Assembly: GCA_029881725.1 (NCBI GenBank)
Contig: JAOUMB010000031.1
Location: 1 to 33,639, forward strand
DNA: 33,639 bases
Direction of reading: 5' to 3'
Source: Nitrospirota bacterium
Lineage (GTDB): Bacteria > Nitrospirota > JACRHL01
Position numbers and translations under genes: made by a program. This document shows positions 6,625-15,778 of the stretch, in pieces. Under the pieces are notes generated by a model. It did not search any database, was not told the DNA's origin, and saw only the letters and a program-made list of their open reading frames with translations. Each line of letters opens with the position of its first letter. Positions within the stretch are counted from its first letter, which is position 1.

Positions 6625-7827
6625 TTGTCCAGCAGCAGCGCCATCATCCACCGGGCGGAACAGGTCCTGTTCGCCAATTATGCCCGCTACCCCCTCACCA
6701 TCACAAAGGGGCGGGATTGCCGCGTTTACGACCCGGACGGGCGCGAATGGCTGGATTTCACCGCGGGCATCGCGGTCACCAGCCTGGGGCACTGCCACCC
6801 CAAGGTGACCGTGGCCATCCAGAAGCAGGCCCAGCGGCTGGTGCACATCTCCAACCTGTTCTACACCGAGCCCCAGGTGGCGCTGGCCGAGGCGCTGGTG
6901 GCGGCGTCCTTTGCCGACCGGGTGTTTTTCTGCAACTCCGGCGCCGAAGCCAACGAAGCCGCCATCAAGCTGGCGCGCAAGGCCATGGGGCCGAAGCGGT
7001 TCGAAATCATCACCACCACCCAGTCGTTCCACGGGCGCACCCTCACCACCATGGCCGCCACCGGCCAGGACAAGGTCAAGCAGGGCTTCAACCCGCTGCC
7101 CCCCGGCTTCGTGCACGTGGCCTATGGCGACATGGACGCCATGCGGCAGGCGGTGGGCCCGCAAACCGCCGCCATCCTGGTGGAGCCGGTGCAGGGGGAG
7201 GGCGGGGTCAACGTGCCGCCCCCGGGCTATCTGGCGGACCTGCGCGCCCTGTGCAACCGGGAAGGCATCCTGCTCATGTTCGATGAGATCCAGACCGGCA
7301 TCGGCCGCTGCGGCACCCTGTTCGCCTATGAGCAGGACGGGGTGGCGCCGGACGTGATGACCCTGGCCAAGGGGCTCGGCAACGGCTTCCCCATCGGCGC
7401 CCTGCTGGCCCGGGCCGAAACCGCCCAGGCGCTGGGGCCGGGCACCCACGGCAGCACCTTCGGCGGCGGCCCGCTGGCCTGCGCCGCGGCGCTGGCGGTG
7501 CTGGAGACCCTGCGCGACGACCCGTGGATTCTGGAAAACACCAACCGCATGGGCCAACGCATTACCAGCGGCCTGGAAAAACTGGCCACCACCCACACGG
7601 TCATCCGTCAGGTGCGCGGACAGGGGCTGCTGATCGGCTGCGAACTGACCGTGGAGGCGCGGCCGGTGGCGGAGGCGTGCCTGGAGGCCGGGCTGCTGCT
7701 GGCCACGGCCGGCCCCCACGTGGTGCGCTTCATGCCGCCGCTCACGGTGCGGGATGCGGACGTGGATCAGGCCCTGGATATTTTCGCCACGGTGCTCGGC
7801 GGCATCCACGAGGCGGCACGGGCATGA
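6625..7827 (+). CDS. argD: acetylornithine aminotransferase
   Basis: A 400-residue class-III PLP aminotransferase that converts N-acetylglutamate semialdehyde to N2-acetylornithine using glutamate. Family signs are FCNSGAEANEAAIKLAR near residue 105, the EPVQGEGG motif, FDEIQTGIGR, and the PLP lysine Lys249 in TLAKGLGNGFPIGA, followed by HGSTFGG. Length is typical. The start is TTG, chosen because GGAG sits 7 nt upstream and no ATG or GTG gives a full N-terminus; a strong promoter precedes it. The stop overlaps argF (ATGA). ArgD enzymes often also act as succinyl-diaminopimelate aminotransferase, and the presence of lysA in the same operon makes that second role plausible here (inference). 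Confidence 0.96.
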   Translation: MSSSSAIIHRAEQVLFANYARYPLTITKGRDCRVYDPDGREWLDFTAGIAVTSLGHCHPKVTVAIQKQAQRLVHISNLFYTEPQVALAEALVAASFADRVFFCNSGAEANEAAIKLARKAMGPKRFEIITTTQSFHGRTLTTMAATGQDKVKQGFNPLPPGFVHVAYGDMDAMRQAVGPQTAAILVEPVQGEGGVNVPPPGYLADLRALCNREGILLMFDEIQTGIGRCGTLFAYEQDGVAPDVMTLAKGLGNGFPIGALLARAETAQALGPGTHGSTFGGGPLACAAALAVLETLRDDPWILENTNRMGQRITSGLEKLATTHTVIRQVRGQGLLIGCELTVEARPVAEACLEAGLLLATAGPHVVRFMPPLTVRDADVDQALDIFATVLGGIHEAARA

Positions 7828-8750
7828 CCCGCCACCTGCTCGATCTGGCCTGTCTGGGGCCGCGCGGCCTGGCCGACCTGCTGCTGCTGGCGGAGGAGGT
7901 GAAAACCCACCCGCGGGAGGCGCGCTACGCGGATGCGCTCAAGGGGCGCACCCTGGGCATGCTGTTCCACAAGGCCTCCACCCGCACCCGCATCTCCTTC
8001 GAGGTGGCCATGAACCAGCTGGGCGGCTCCGCCCTGCTGATCAGCACCAAGGACAGCCAGTTGGGGCGCGGCGAGTCGGTGGCCGACACCGCCCGCACCC
8101 TGTCCCGCTATCTGGACGGGCTGATGATCCGCACCTTTGAGGACGAGCGGCTGGCGGAGTGGGCGGAACACGCCACCATCCCCATCATCAACGGCCTGAC
8201 CGACCTGCACCACCCGTGTCAGGCGGTGGCCTACCTGCTCACCGTCAAGGAGCGTTTCGGCACCGTGCAGGGGGTGAGCATGGCCTATGTGGGGGACGGC
8301 AACAACGTGGCCCACTCGCTGATGGAAGCGGCGGCCCTGTCCGGCATGGACCTGCGCGTGGCCACCCCGCAGGGGTACGAGCCGGATGCGGAGGTCTCCC
8401 GCCGGGTGCGGGAACTGTGCGCCGAGGGCGGCGGCCGGGTGACCGTCACCACCGACCCGAAGGCGGCGGTGGACGGCGTCCGCGCGGTCTACACCGACGT
8501 GTGGGCCAGCATGGGGCAGGAGGAGGAAAAGGCCCGCCGCGAACGCGATTTCGCCGGGTTTCAGGTGGACGACACGCTGTTGGCGGGGGCGGCGGGAGAC
8601 GCGATTTTCATGCACTGCCTGCCCGCCTACCGGGGGCTGGAGGTGAGTGCCGGGGTGATGGACGGGCTGCGCTCGGCGGTGTTCGACCAGGCGGAGAACC
8701 GGCTGCACGCGCAAAAGGCGGTGCTGCTGACCCTGCTGGTGGGCGGCTAG
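7824..8750 (+). CDS. argF: ornithine carbamoyltransferase
   Basis: A 308-residue anabolic OTCase that makes citrulline from ornithine and carbamoyl phosphate in the cytoplasm. The carbamoyl-phosphate site STRTR is at residues 52-56, HPCQ at 130-133, and the ornithine-side HCLPA at 264-268, here continued by YRGLE. Length fits the trimeric anabolic enzymes. The ATG overlaps the argD stop by 4 nt, so translation is coupled. Next gene follows after 31 nt. Confidence 0.97.
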   Translation: MTRHLLDLACLGPRGLADLLLLAEEVKTHPREARYADALKGRTLGMLFHKASTRTRISFEVAMNQLGGSALLISTKDSQLGRGESVADTARTLSRYLDGLMIRTFEDERLAEWAEHATIPIINGLTDLHHPCQAVAYLLTVKERFGTVQGVSMAYVGDGNNVAHSLMEAAALSGMDLRVATPQGYEPDAEVSRRVRELCAEGGGRVTVTTDPKAAVDGVRAVYTDVWASMGQEEEKARRERDFAGFQVDDTLLAGAAGDAIFMHCLPAYRGLEVSAGVMDGLRSAVFDQAENRLHAQKAVLLTLLVGG

Positions 8751-8781
8751 ACGATTTTGTGATTCGGGATATTTTGCAACC

Positions 8782-9984
8782 ATGAGCGACATCAAAAAGA
8801 TTGTGCTCGCCTACTCCGGCGGGCTGGACACCTCGGTCATCTGCCGCTGGCTGGTGGATACCTATCAGGCGGAGGTGGTCTGTTTCTGCGCCGACCTGGG
8901 GCAGGGGGAGGAACTGACCGGGGTGCCGGAAAAGGCCACCGCCTCCGGCGCCAGCAAGTGCCATGTGGACGACCTGCGCGCCGAGTTCGCCCGCGACTTC
9001 ATCCAGCCGATGATGCGCGCCGCCGCCATCTACGAGGGGTACTACCTGCTGGGCACCTCCATCGCCCGCCCGCTGATCGCCAAGCGGCTGGTGGAGATCG
9101 CCCGCGCCGAGGGGGCCCAGGCCATCTCCCACGGGGCCACCGGCAAGGGCAACGATCAGGTGCGTTTCGAACTGGCCGCCCTGTCGCTGGCGCCGGAACT
9201 GTCGGTCATCGCCCCCTGGCGCGAGTGGGACATGAAAAGCCGCACCGACCTGCTGGAATACGTGGCCAAGGCCGGAATTCCGGTGCAGGCCAGCCACGCC
9301 AAGCCCTATTCCATCGACGCCAACCTGCTGCACACCAGCTATGAAGGCGGCGTGCTGGAGGACCCCAACTGCGCCCCGGAGGAGGACATGTTCCTCACCA
9401 CCGTCAGCCCGGAGCGGGCCCCCGACACCCCGGAGGAAATCGAGATCGAATTCGCCGCCGGCGACCCGGTGGCCCTGAACGGCAAGCGCCTGGCCCCCCA
9501 TGAGTTTCTGGCCGAGTTGAACCGCCTGGGCGGAAAACACGGCATCGGCCGGGTGGATCTGGTGGAAAACCGCTTCGTGGGCATGAAGAGCCGTGGCGTG
9601 TACGAAACCCCCGGCGGCACCATCTGGTACCACGCCCACCGGGCGCTGGAGGCCATCACCCTGGACCGGGAGGTGCTGCACCTGCGCGACAGCCTGATCC
9701 CCCGCTATGCGGAACTGGTCTACAACGGCTTCTGGTTCGCCCCGGAGCGCGGCATGCTGCAGGCCGCCTTCGACCACGCCCAGCGCCACGTGACCGGAAC
9801 GGTGCGCATGAAGCTCTACAAGGGGAATGTGATCGTGGCCGGACGCACCTCGCCGGTCAGCCTGTATACCGCCGATCTGGCCACCTTCGAGGCGGACACG
9901 GTGTACGACCAGAAAGACGCGGAGGGCTTCATCCGCCTGAACGCCCTGCGCCTGAAAGTGGGCGCCCGGGCCCAGGGGGGGTAA
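8782..9984 (+). CDS. argG: argininosuccinate synthase
   Basis: A 400-residue enzyme that condenses citrulline and aspartate using ATP to form argininosuccinate. The nucleotide-binding AYSGGLDTS is at residues 10-18 and [13 protein letters not shown] starts at residue 118. Also visible are the [10 protein letters not shown] segment and the GRTSPVSLY region near the C-terminus. ATG at 8782 lacks a clear Shine-Dalgarno but is the only sensible start. It sits between argF and argH in the same direction, giving a complete ornithine-to-arginine route. Confidence 0.97.
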   Translation: MSDIKKIVLAYSGGLDTSVICRWLVDTYQAEVVCFCADLGQGEELTGVPEKATASGASKCHVDDLRAEFARDFIQPMMRAAAIYEGYYLLGTSIARPLIAKRLVEIARAEGAQAISHGATGKGNDQVRFELAALSLAPELSVIAPWREWDMKSRTDLLEYVAKAGIPVQASHAKPYSIDANLLHTSYEGGVLEDPNCAPEEDMFLTTVSPERAPDTPEEIEIEFAAGDPVALNGKRLAPHEFLAELNRLGGKHGIGRVDLVENRFVGMKSRGVYETPGGTIWYHAHRALEAITLDREVLHLRDSLIPRYAELVYNGFWFAPERGMLQAAFDHAQRHVTGTVRMKLYKGNVIVAGRTSPVSLYTADLATFEADTVYDQKDAEGFIRLNALRLKVGARAQGG

Positions 9985-10022
9985 CCCGTTCCGTGGCGAA
10001 ACTGCCCAAAAAGGGGAACCCG

Positions 10023-11423
10023 ATGGCTGCAACACCGGACGCCGACCGGCCCAACCGCATGTGGGGCGGGCGCTTCGAGGAGGCGGTCACCGACGAGGTG
10101 GCCGCGTTCAACGCCTCCATCACCTTCGAACAGCGGCTGGCCCGGTTCGACATCGCCGGCAGCCGCGCCCAGGCGCGCGCCCTGGTGGCCGCCCAGGTGC
10201 TCACCGCCAGCGAAGGGCAGGCGGTGGAGGACGGCCTGTCCGAGGTGCTGGCGGAAATTGAATCCGGGGAGTTCCCGTTCTCGGTGCGGCTGGAAGACAT
10301 CCACATGAACGTGGAGGCGCGCCTGACCGAAAAGATCGGCCCGCTGGGCGGCAAGCTGCACACCGGCCGCTCCCGCAACGATCAGGTGGCCACCGACGTG
10401 CGCCTGTATCTGAAAAGCGAAACCGGCCGGGTGATGGAGCTGATCCGCGCCGCCCAGCGCGGGCTGGTGGCCTGCGGCCGCGCCCACCAGGAGGTGGCGT
10501 TCTGCGGCTACACCCACCTGCAAAAGGCCCAGCCGGTGCTGTTTGCGCACCACATGCTGGCCTATGTGGAAATGCTGGAGCGCGACCGGGGCCGCTTCGC
10601 GGATGCCCTGGCACGCATGGACCGGTCCCCGCTCGGCTCCGGGGCGCTCACCGGCTCCAACATCCCGGTTCCGCGGGACGTGTCCGGCGGGCACATGGGA
10701 TTCGCGGGGCTCACCCCCAACTCCCTGGACGCGGTATCGGACCGGGATTTCTCGCTGGAATTCCTGGCCGCCGCCAGCATCTGCATGATGCACCTGTCGC
10801 GCCTGTCCGAGGAACTGATCCTGTGGTCCAGCGACGAGTTTTCCCTGATCCGCCTGCCGGACCGGTTCTGCACCGGCTCGTCCATGATGCCGCAGAAGAA
10901 AAACCCGGACATGCCGGAACTGATCCGCGGCAAGACCGGCCGGGTGTATGGCGACCTGATCTCCCTGCTGACCACCATGAAGGGGCTGCCGCTGGCCTAC
11001 AACAAGGACATGCAGGAAGACAAGGAACCCCTGTTCGACGCGGTGGACACCCTCACCGCCTGCCTGTCCATCACCGCCGCCATGATGGCCGACGCCCAGG
11101 TGAACCGGGAGCGCGCCGCCGCCTCCCTGTCCGGCGGTTACCTGCTGGCCACCGACCTGGCCGATTACCTGGTCACCCGCGGGCTGCCGTTCCGGGAGGC
11201 CCACGAAGTGGTGGGCCGGGTGGTGCGCCACTGCATCGACAGCGAGCGGGAGATCTCCGACCTGACGCCCGCCGAATTCCGCACCTTTTCCAAGCAGTTC
11301 GGGGACGACATCGGCGCCTATGCCACCATTCCCGCCAGCCTTTCCCGCAAATCCCAACCGGGCGGCACCGCTCCGGACCGGGTGGCGGAGCAGCTCGACC
11401 ACTGGGAGAAAACCCTGAAATGA
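10023..11423 (+). CDS. argH: argininosuccinate lyase
   Basis: A 466-residue fumarase/aspartase-superfamily lyase that splits argininosuccinate into arginine and fumarate. The N-terminus has the MWGGRF motif, then HTGRSRNDQVATD, TH-Q-AQP, and the signature loop GSSMMPQKKNPD at about residues 285-296 with the catalytic Ser. Start at ATG 10023 is supported by AGGGGA 6-7 nt upstream; an in-frame GTG at 9993 has no such site. The stop overlaps the lptM start by 4 nt. Confidence 0.97.
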   Translation: MAATPDADRPNRMWGGRFEEAVTDEVAAFNASITFEQRLARFDIAGSRAQARALVAAQVLTASEGQAVEDGLSEVLAEIESGEFPFSVRLEDIHMNVEARLTEKIGPLGGKLHTGRSRNDQVATDVRLYLKSETGRVMELIRAAQRGLVACGRAHQEVAFCGYTHLQKAQPVLFAHHMLAYVEMLERDRGRFADALARMDRSPLGSGALTGSNIPVPRDVSGGHMGFAGLTPNSLDAVSDRDFSLEFLAAASICMMHLSRLSEELILWSSDEFSLIRLPDRFCTGSSMMPQKKNPDMPELIRGKTGRVYGDLISLLTTMKGLPLAYNKDMQEDKEPLFDAVDTLTACLSITAAMMADAQVNRERAAASLSGGYLLATDLADYLVTRGLPFREAHEVVGRVVRHCIDSEREISDLTPAEFRTFSKQFGDDIGAYATIPASLSRKSQPGGTAPDRVAEQLDHWEKTLK

Positions 11424-11554
11424 TCCGCCCCGTGGCCTTAGGCCTGCTGATGATCTGGCTGGTGGGCATCGCCCTGCTCACCGGCTGCGGCCACCGGGGA
11501 CCGCTCACCCCGCCGGGGGAGCGCCCGCAAACCGGTGAGTGGCGGGGCGGCTGA
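11420..11554 (+). CDS. lptM: LptM-like small lipoprotein (YifL family)
   Basis: A 44-residue lipoprotein. A single hydrophobic signal ends in LLTGC with the lipidated Cys at residue 23, followed by GHRGPLTPPGE, which matches the GCGxKGPLYxP hallmark of LptM/YifL proteins. In Escherichia coli LptM helps mature the LptD/LptE lipopolysaccharide translocon in the outer membrane. The position between argH and lysA is the usual one for this gene in many proteobacteria and supports the call. Start ATG overlaps the argH stop; lysA begins 1 nt after its stop. Confidence 0.85.
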   Translation: MIRPVALGLLMIWLVGIALLTGCGHRGPLTPPGERPQTGEWRGG

Positions 11555-11555
11555 T

Positions 11556-12824
11556 ATGCACCATTTCGAAACCATCGACGGCGTCCTGCACTGCGAGGGC
11601 ATCTCCGTTCCCGACATCGCGCGGGAGGTGGGCACCCCCTTCTACCTGTACAGCGCCGCCACCCTGCGCCATCACTTCCAGGTCTTCGACCAGGCCTTTT
11701 CCGACCTGCCGCACATCACCGCCTTTGCGGTGAAGGCGTGTTCCAACCTGGCGGTTCTGTCGCTGCTGGGGCGGGAGGGGGCCGGGGCCGACATCGTGTC
11801 CGGCGGCGAGTTGTTCCGGGCCCTGAAGGCGGGCATCCCCGCCGGGCGCATCGTGTTTGCCGGGGTGGGCAAGACCGGGCACGAGATCGGCGAGGCGCTG
11901 GACGCGGGCATCCTGCTGTTTTCCGTGGAGAGCGAGGCGGAACTGGAACTGATCAACCAGGTGGCCGGGGAACGCGGCGCGGTGGCGCCGGTGGCGCTGC
12001 GCGTCAACCCGGACGTGGACCCGAAAACCCATCCCTACATCGCCACCGGCCTGTCGGAGAGCAAGTTCGGCATCCCCACCCGCAAGGCGGTGGAGGCCTT
12101 CAAGCAGGCCAACGCCCTGCCCCACATCCGGGTGGTGGGCATGCACCAGCACATCGGCAGCCAGATCACCGAAGTGGCCCCGTTCGTGGAGGCCGTGCAG
12201 CACGCCGCCGACATGGTGAACACCCTGCGCGCCGCCGGGCTGACCATCGACTACCTGGACATCGGCGGCGGGGTCGGCATCCCCTACCACGCGGACACGG
12301 CGGAAAAGCCCCCCGGCCCCGGAGTCATGGCGGAGGCGGTCAAACCCCTGCTGAAGGCCCTCAACGTGACCGTGATCACCGAGCCGGGGCGCGGCATCGC
12401 GGGCAACGCCGGGATCTTCGTCACCGAGGTGCTGCGCCTGAAACAGAGCGGGGGCGAGAAGACCTTCGTGATCGTGGACGGGGCCATGAACGACCTGTTG
12501 CGCCCCAGCCTGTACAACGCCCATCACGACGTGCAGCCGGTGGTGAAGCCGGCCGCTTCCACCAGGAAGGTTCTGGCCGACGTGGTGGGGCCCATCTGCG
12601 AGTCCGGCGATTTTCTGGCCAAAAACCGCACCCTGGAGTGCCCCGCCCCCGGCGACCTGCTGGCGGTGATGAGCGCCGGGGCCTACGGCTTCACCATGGC
12701 CTCCAACTACAACTCCCGCCCCCGGGTAGCCGAGGTGCTGGTGGACGGCGACCGCTTCCACGTGGTGCGCCAGCGGGAGAACTATGACGACCTGATCCGC
12801 CGGGAGGAAATTCCGTGGGCGTAG
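11556..12824 (+). CDS. lysA: diaminopimelate decarboxylase
   Basis: A 422-residue fold-type III PLP decarboxylase that turns meso-diaminopimelate into lysine. The PLP lysine is Lys60 in FAVKACSN. Further motifs are the HQHIGSQI segment, DIGGGVGIPY, the EPGR loop, and GPICESGD with the cross-subunit Cys348. ATG at 11556 is preferred: it begins the usual HHFETIDGVLHCEGI N-terminus and follows the lptM stop by 1 nt. An in-frame GTG at 11535 would lie inside lptM. The next gene starts inside its last codons. Confidence 0.97.
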   Translation: MHHFETIDGVLHCEGISVPDIAREVGTPFYLYSAATLRHHFQVFDQAFSDLPHITAFAVKACSNLAVLSLLGREGAGADIVSGGELFRALKAGIPAGRIVFAGVGKTGHEIGEALDAGILLFSVESEAELELINQVAGERGAVAPVALRVNPDVDPKTHPYIATGLSESKFGIPTRKAVEAFKQANALPHIRVVGMHQHIGSQITEVAPFVEAVQHAADMVNTLRAAGLTIDYLDIGGGVGIPYHADTAEKPPGPGVMAEAVKPLLKALNVTVITEPGRGIAGNAGIFVTEVLRLKQSGGEKTFVIVDGAMNDLLRPSLYNAHHDVQPVVKPAASTRKVLADVVGPICESGDFLAKNRTLECPAPGDLLAVMSAGAYGFTMASNYNSRPRVAEVLVDGDRFHVVRQRENYDDLIRREEIPWA

Positions 12825-13333
12825 ACGAAACTCCGCAGGCCCCGCAGGCTCCTGACGTCCCGCGCGTTCCGCGCGTTCCGCGTCCGGGGGACCCGTTCGC
12901 GGGGACGGGCAGCGCTCCCCCCATGGACGCGGTGCCGGACACGGAGCCGAAAAAGAAACGCAAAAAGGGGCGGACCTTTTTCCTGGTGCTGCTGTTCACC
13001 GGCGCCGCGCTGGTGCTGGGCAGCCTGCTGCTGATGCTCACCGGGCGCAACCTGATCGTGAATTTCTACAAGGATTACTCGGTGCAGCGCGGCATCCCCG
13101 AGGCGCTGGCGGCGGACGTGCCGGTGGCGGAGGCGCGGGCCCTGATCCAGACACTGGATGCCTTCTTCGATGCCGCCGGGAAGCGCCAGTTGCCGGACGA
13201 GCAGGTGCTGGAGATGATCCACGCCATCGAGGAGGCCCAGGCGGACCGGGTCATCACCCGTGACGAGGCGGCGGAACTGGCCCGCCGGGCCCAGCTGGAC
13301 ACCCCCCGTACCGTCCCCGGCGCCGGAGGCTGA
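12815..13333 (+). CDS. hypothetical single-pass membrane protein
   Basis: A 172-residue protein of unknown function. The first ~45 residues are Pro-rich and low in complexity (PQAPQAP, PRVPRVPRP), written in 9-nt tandem repeats of the DNA. A basic KKKRKKGR patch then leads into one membrane helix, about residues 50-70 (FFLVLLFTGAALVLGSLLL). The C-terminal ~100 residues should lie in the periplasm and are helical, with an internal pattern of acidic and Ala-rich helices. Start GTG at 12815 has GGAGG 7 nt upstream and overlaps the end of lysA by 10 nt. Tight coupling places it in the arg-lys operon. Not recognised. Confidence 0.8.
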   Translation: MGVDETPQAPQAPDVPRVPRVPRPGDPFAGTGSAPPMDAVPDTEPKKKRKKGRTFFLVLLFTGAALVLGSLLLMLTGRNLIVNFYKDYSVQRGIPEALAADVPVAEARALIQTLDAFFDAAGKRQLPDEQVLEMIHAIEEAQADRVITRDEAAELARRAQLDTPRTVPGAGG

Positions 13334-13337
13334 AGCC

Positions 13338-14012
13338 GTGTTCGGGTTTATCGCCGCGCACCCGATGGACAGCTTCGCGTTTCTGGTGTTTGTCACCTTT
13401 ACCGTGATCTACCACGCGTTTTACACCTACCTGGTACGCAAACGCCCGGAGCTGATCTTCAAGGGCAAGATCAACCTGGTACGGCGGGCCTGGGTGAAAA
13501 AGATCTTTGACGAGAACACCGGCATCGTGGCGGTGCAGACCCTGCGTAACATCAACATGGCGGCCTCCTTCCTGACCACCGCCTCGGTGGTGCTGATCGG
13601 CGGGCTGATCTCCCTGCTGCTGAACCTGGAGACCACCCAGCACATCTTCCTGGGCAAGGACTCCGGGCAGGTGCAGGACTGGCTGCTGGCCCTCAAACTG
13701 GTCAACCTGATCGTGCTGTTCGTGGCCAGCCTGTTTTTCTTTTCCCTGTGCGTGCGGCTGCTGAACCACATCGGCATGCTGCTTGGCTCGCCGCCGCAGG
13801 CCATTCAGGACGCCATGGGGGAGGATCCGGTGGAGTTCGTGTACCGCCTGTATGCCAAGGCGGGGCGGCACTATACCTTCGGCATGCGCTCGTTCTATTT
13901 TCTGATTCCAGCGGTCCTGTGGTTTCTGGGGCCAACCCTGTGCATCGTGAGCACGGTGGCGGTGGGCTTCATCTGCATGAAGCTGGACTTCGGGCAGATG
14001 CCGGGGCGGTGA
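13338..14012 (+). CDS. multi-pass membrane protein, possibly DUF599-like
   Basis: A 224-residue inner-membrane protein with about four hydrophobic helices: near residues 9-28, 75-98, 119-143 and 187-215. The conserved-looking core VQTLRNINMAASFL and the S-L-FFFSLCVRLLNH segment recall DUF599-family proteins, but this is from memory of the pattern and is tentative. GTG at 13338 has GGAGG 8 nt upstream and lies 4 nt after the previous stop. It overlaps the following gene (GTGA). The function is unknown; its steady linkage with the preceding single-pass protein suggests they may work together. Confidence 0.82.
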   Translation: MFGFIAAHPMDSFAFLVFVTFTVIYHAFYTYLVRKRPELIFKGKINLVRRAWVKKIFDENTGIVAVQTLRNINMAASFLTTASVVLIGGLISLLLNLETTQHIFLGKDSGQVQDWLLALKLVNLIVLFVASLFFFSLCVRLLNHIGMLLGSPPQAIQDAMGEDPVEFVYRLYAKAGRHYTFGMRSFYFLIPAVLWFLGPTLCIVSTVAVGFICMKLDFGQMPGR

Positions 14013-14593
14013 GCCGGGTCACCCTGCTGCTGGTGCGCCACGGGGAGACCGAGGCCAACCGGGCGCGGCTGATCCAGGGCCGCAACGACACGCCGTTGAC
14101 CCCGGAGGCGGTGGCCGGAGCGGCGCGGGTGGCGGAAAAGCTGCGCAACCTGGGGGTGGCCCCCGGCGACGCCCTGTTCTGCTCCCCTCTGCCCCGCGCC
14201 CGGCACACCCTGGAACACCTGCGCACCCACCTGCCGCTGCCGCCGGAGGTCACCTACGACCCGCGCCTGCTGGAGATCGACTTCGGCGATTACACCGGCC
14301 GCCCGGTGGACGAGGTGATCCGCACCATCCTGCGCCACAAGAAACACCCTCACCTGCCCTATCCGGGGGGCGAAAGCGGCAACGACCTGAAGCGGCGGGT
14401 GCTGAATTTTATGGAGCGGATCACCCATCAGCACGCGGGCGGGCGGGTGCTGGCGGTCACCCACTTCGGGGTGATCGAAACCGCCCTGCGCCACGTGCGC
14501 AACCTACCGCTGGAGGAGCCGGTGCGGCCGGCCCATGATTCCGTGTTCTGTCTGGAACTGGGAGAGGGGACGCCGTCGGCCCGCGAGGTATGA
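14009..14593 (+). CDS. histidine phosphatase superfamily protein (phosphoglycerate-mutase-like)
   Basis: A 194-residue enzyme of the histidine-phosphatase clan. The phospho-acceptor motif LVRHGETEAN puts His11 in the active site. The companion motifs are QGRNDTPLT, SPLPRARHT, LLEIDFGDYTGR and the second catalytic His152 in VTHFG. Members include cofactor-dependent mutases, alpha-ribazole phosphatase (CobC) and broad phosphatases; with no cobalamin genes nearby I do not assign one. GTG at 14009 overlaps the upstream stop by 4 nt, making this the last gene of the operon. It converges on the GT4 gene with 7 nt between stops and no visible terminator. Confidence 0.88.
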   Translation: MSRVTLLLVRHGETEANRARLIQGRNDTPLTPEAVAGAARVAEKLRNLGVAPGDALFCSPLPRARHTLEHLRTHLPLPPEVTYDPRLLEIDFGDYTGRPVDEVIRTILRHKKHPHLPYPGGESGNDLKRRVLNFMERITHQHAGGRVLAVTHFGVIETALRHVRNLPLEEPVRPAHDSVFCLELGEGTPSAREV

Positions 14594-14600
14594 CCGGCGG

Positions 14601-15767
14601 CTAACCCAGTTCGGGAAACGCCCGTGCCAGCGCCTCGGTCACCTCGGCGCGCCGGTGGATGAGGGAAAAACGCTCCCCCACCTGCACCGCCCCGTCCCGC
14701 AGGCGGGCCAGTTCCTCCGGGTGGCAGATCAGCCGCCGCAGGGCGTGGGTCAACACCGGCACGTCCCGCGCCGGCACCAGCACGCCGTCCGTATCGTGTT
14801 CCACCAGATCGGGAATCCCCCCCACCCGGGTGGCAATGACCGGGGTGCCGCTGGACAGGGCCTCCATCACGCACACCGGGGTGCCTTCGTTGTGGGATGG
14901 CAGCACCAGCAGGTGCGCGGCGCGCATGCGCGCCGCCACCTCCCCGCGCGGCAGGGGGCCGGACAGGGAAACGGCGGTATTGACACCGGCCTCCTCCACC
15001 CGCCCCGCCAGACTCTCCCGCAGGGGGCCGTCCCCGATGATCTCGAGGGTGAAATCCAGCCCCTCGGCCGCCAGCGCCAGGGCCGCCTCGACCAGTTCCG
15101 GCACCCCCTTGGCGGGCACCAGATCGCCCACGAAGATCACCCGCGGCGGGCCCTCCGGGGGTGCTTCGGCCGGAAAGAAAGTGGCCGTATCCACCCCGCA
15201 CGGGATCAGCGACAGGCGCTCCTCCGGCACCCCCCAGCGGGTGGCGAGCCGCTCCCGGATGGGCTCGCTCACGGCAAACACATGGCGCGCGCGGCGCAGC
15301 ACAAAGCGGGTCAGCACGCGGTACAGGGCCGACTTGTCCGCGTATACGTTGATGTCGGAGCCGTGGGCATAGACGGCCAGCGGACGCCCGGTGAGCCAGG
15401 AGGCGGCGGCGCCGATCACCCCGGCGGGCACCACCCAGTGGGCGAAGATCACCCGCTGGCGCCGCGCCTGCCCGATGGTGGCCAGCAGCCCCCGGAACAT
15501 GTAGCGCAGCATCAGCAGAATGGGGGTTCCGCCATACTCCTTGAGCAGCACCCCGCGGGAGCCGAATTCGAAACGGGTGACCGGAATGCCGTTCCGGGTT
15601 TCGGCCCGCGGATCGTCCGGGTAGATGAGGGGGGCCACCGCCGTCACCGGCCAGCGTTCCCGCAGGCCGTGGGCGATGTCCTCCACAAACGCGCCCCGGG
15701 TGCGGGCGGTGGGGCTGGGGTAGGAGGAGGAGAGCAGCAGCACCCCGCCGCGGGCGTTGGTGGCCAC
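14601..15767 (-). CDS. GT4-family (group 1) glycosyltransferase
   Basis: A 388-residue GT-B-fold transferase that would add a sugar from a nucleotide donor to a lipid-linked or polysaccharide acceptor on the cytoplasmic face. The N-terminal domain opens with LLLSSSYPSP and includes HWVVPAG and a VYAHGSDIN acceptor-side motif. The C-terminal domain has FVGDLVPAKG, EIIGDGPLRE and the EGTPVCVME E-x7-E motif (about Glu294 and Glu302), then SGTPVIATRVGGIPDLV. The start is uncertain: GTG at 15767 lies 11 nt after the GT2 stop; GTG at 15743 is the alternative; neither has a good ribosome site. Last gene of the minus-strand cell-surface block. Confidence 0.87.
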   Translation of the reverse strand: MATNARGGVLLLSSSYPSPTARTRGAFVEDIAHGLRERWPVTAVAPLIYPDDPRAETRNGIPVTRFEFGSRGVLLKEYGGTPILLMLRYMFRGLLATIGQARRQRVIFAHWVVPAGVIGAAASWLTGRPLAVYAHGSDINVYADKSALYRVLTRFVLRRARHVFAVSEPIRERLATRWGVPEERLSLIPCGVDTATFFPAEAPPEGPPRVIFVGDLVPAKGVPELVEAALALAAEGLDFTLEIIGDGPLRESLAGRVEEAGVNTAVSLSGPLPRGEVAARMRAAHLLVLPSHNEGTPVCVMEALSSGTPVIATRVGGIPDLVEHDTDGVLVPARDVPVLTHALRRLICHPEELARLRDGAVQVGERFSLIHRRAEVTEALARAFPELG

Positions 15768-15778
15768 GGCGGCGGCGC

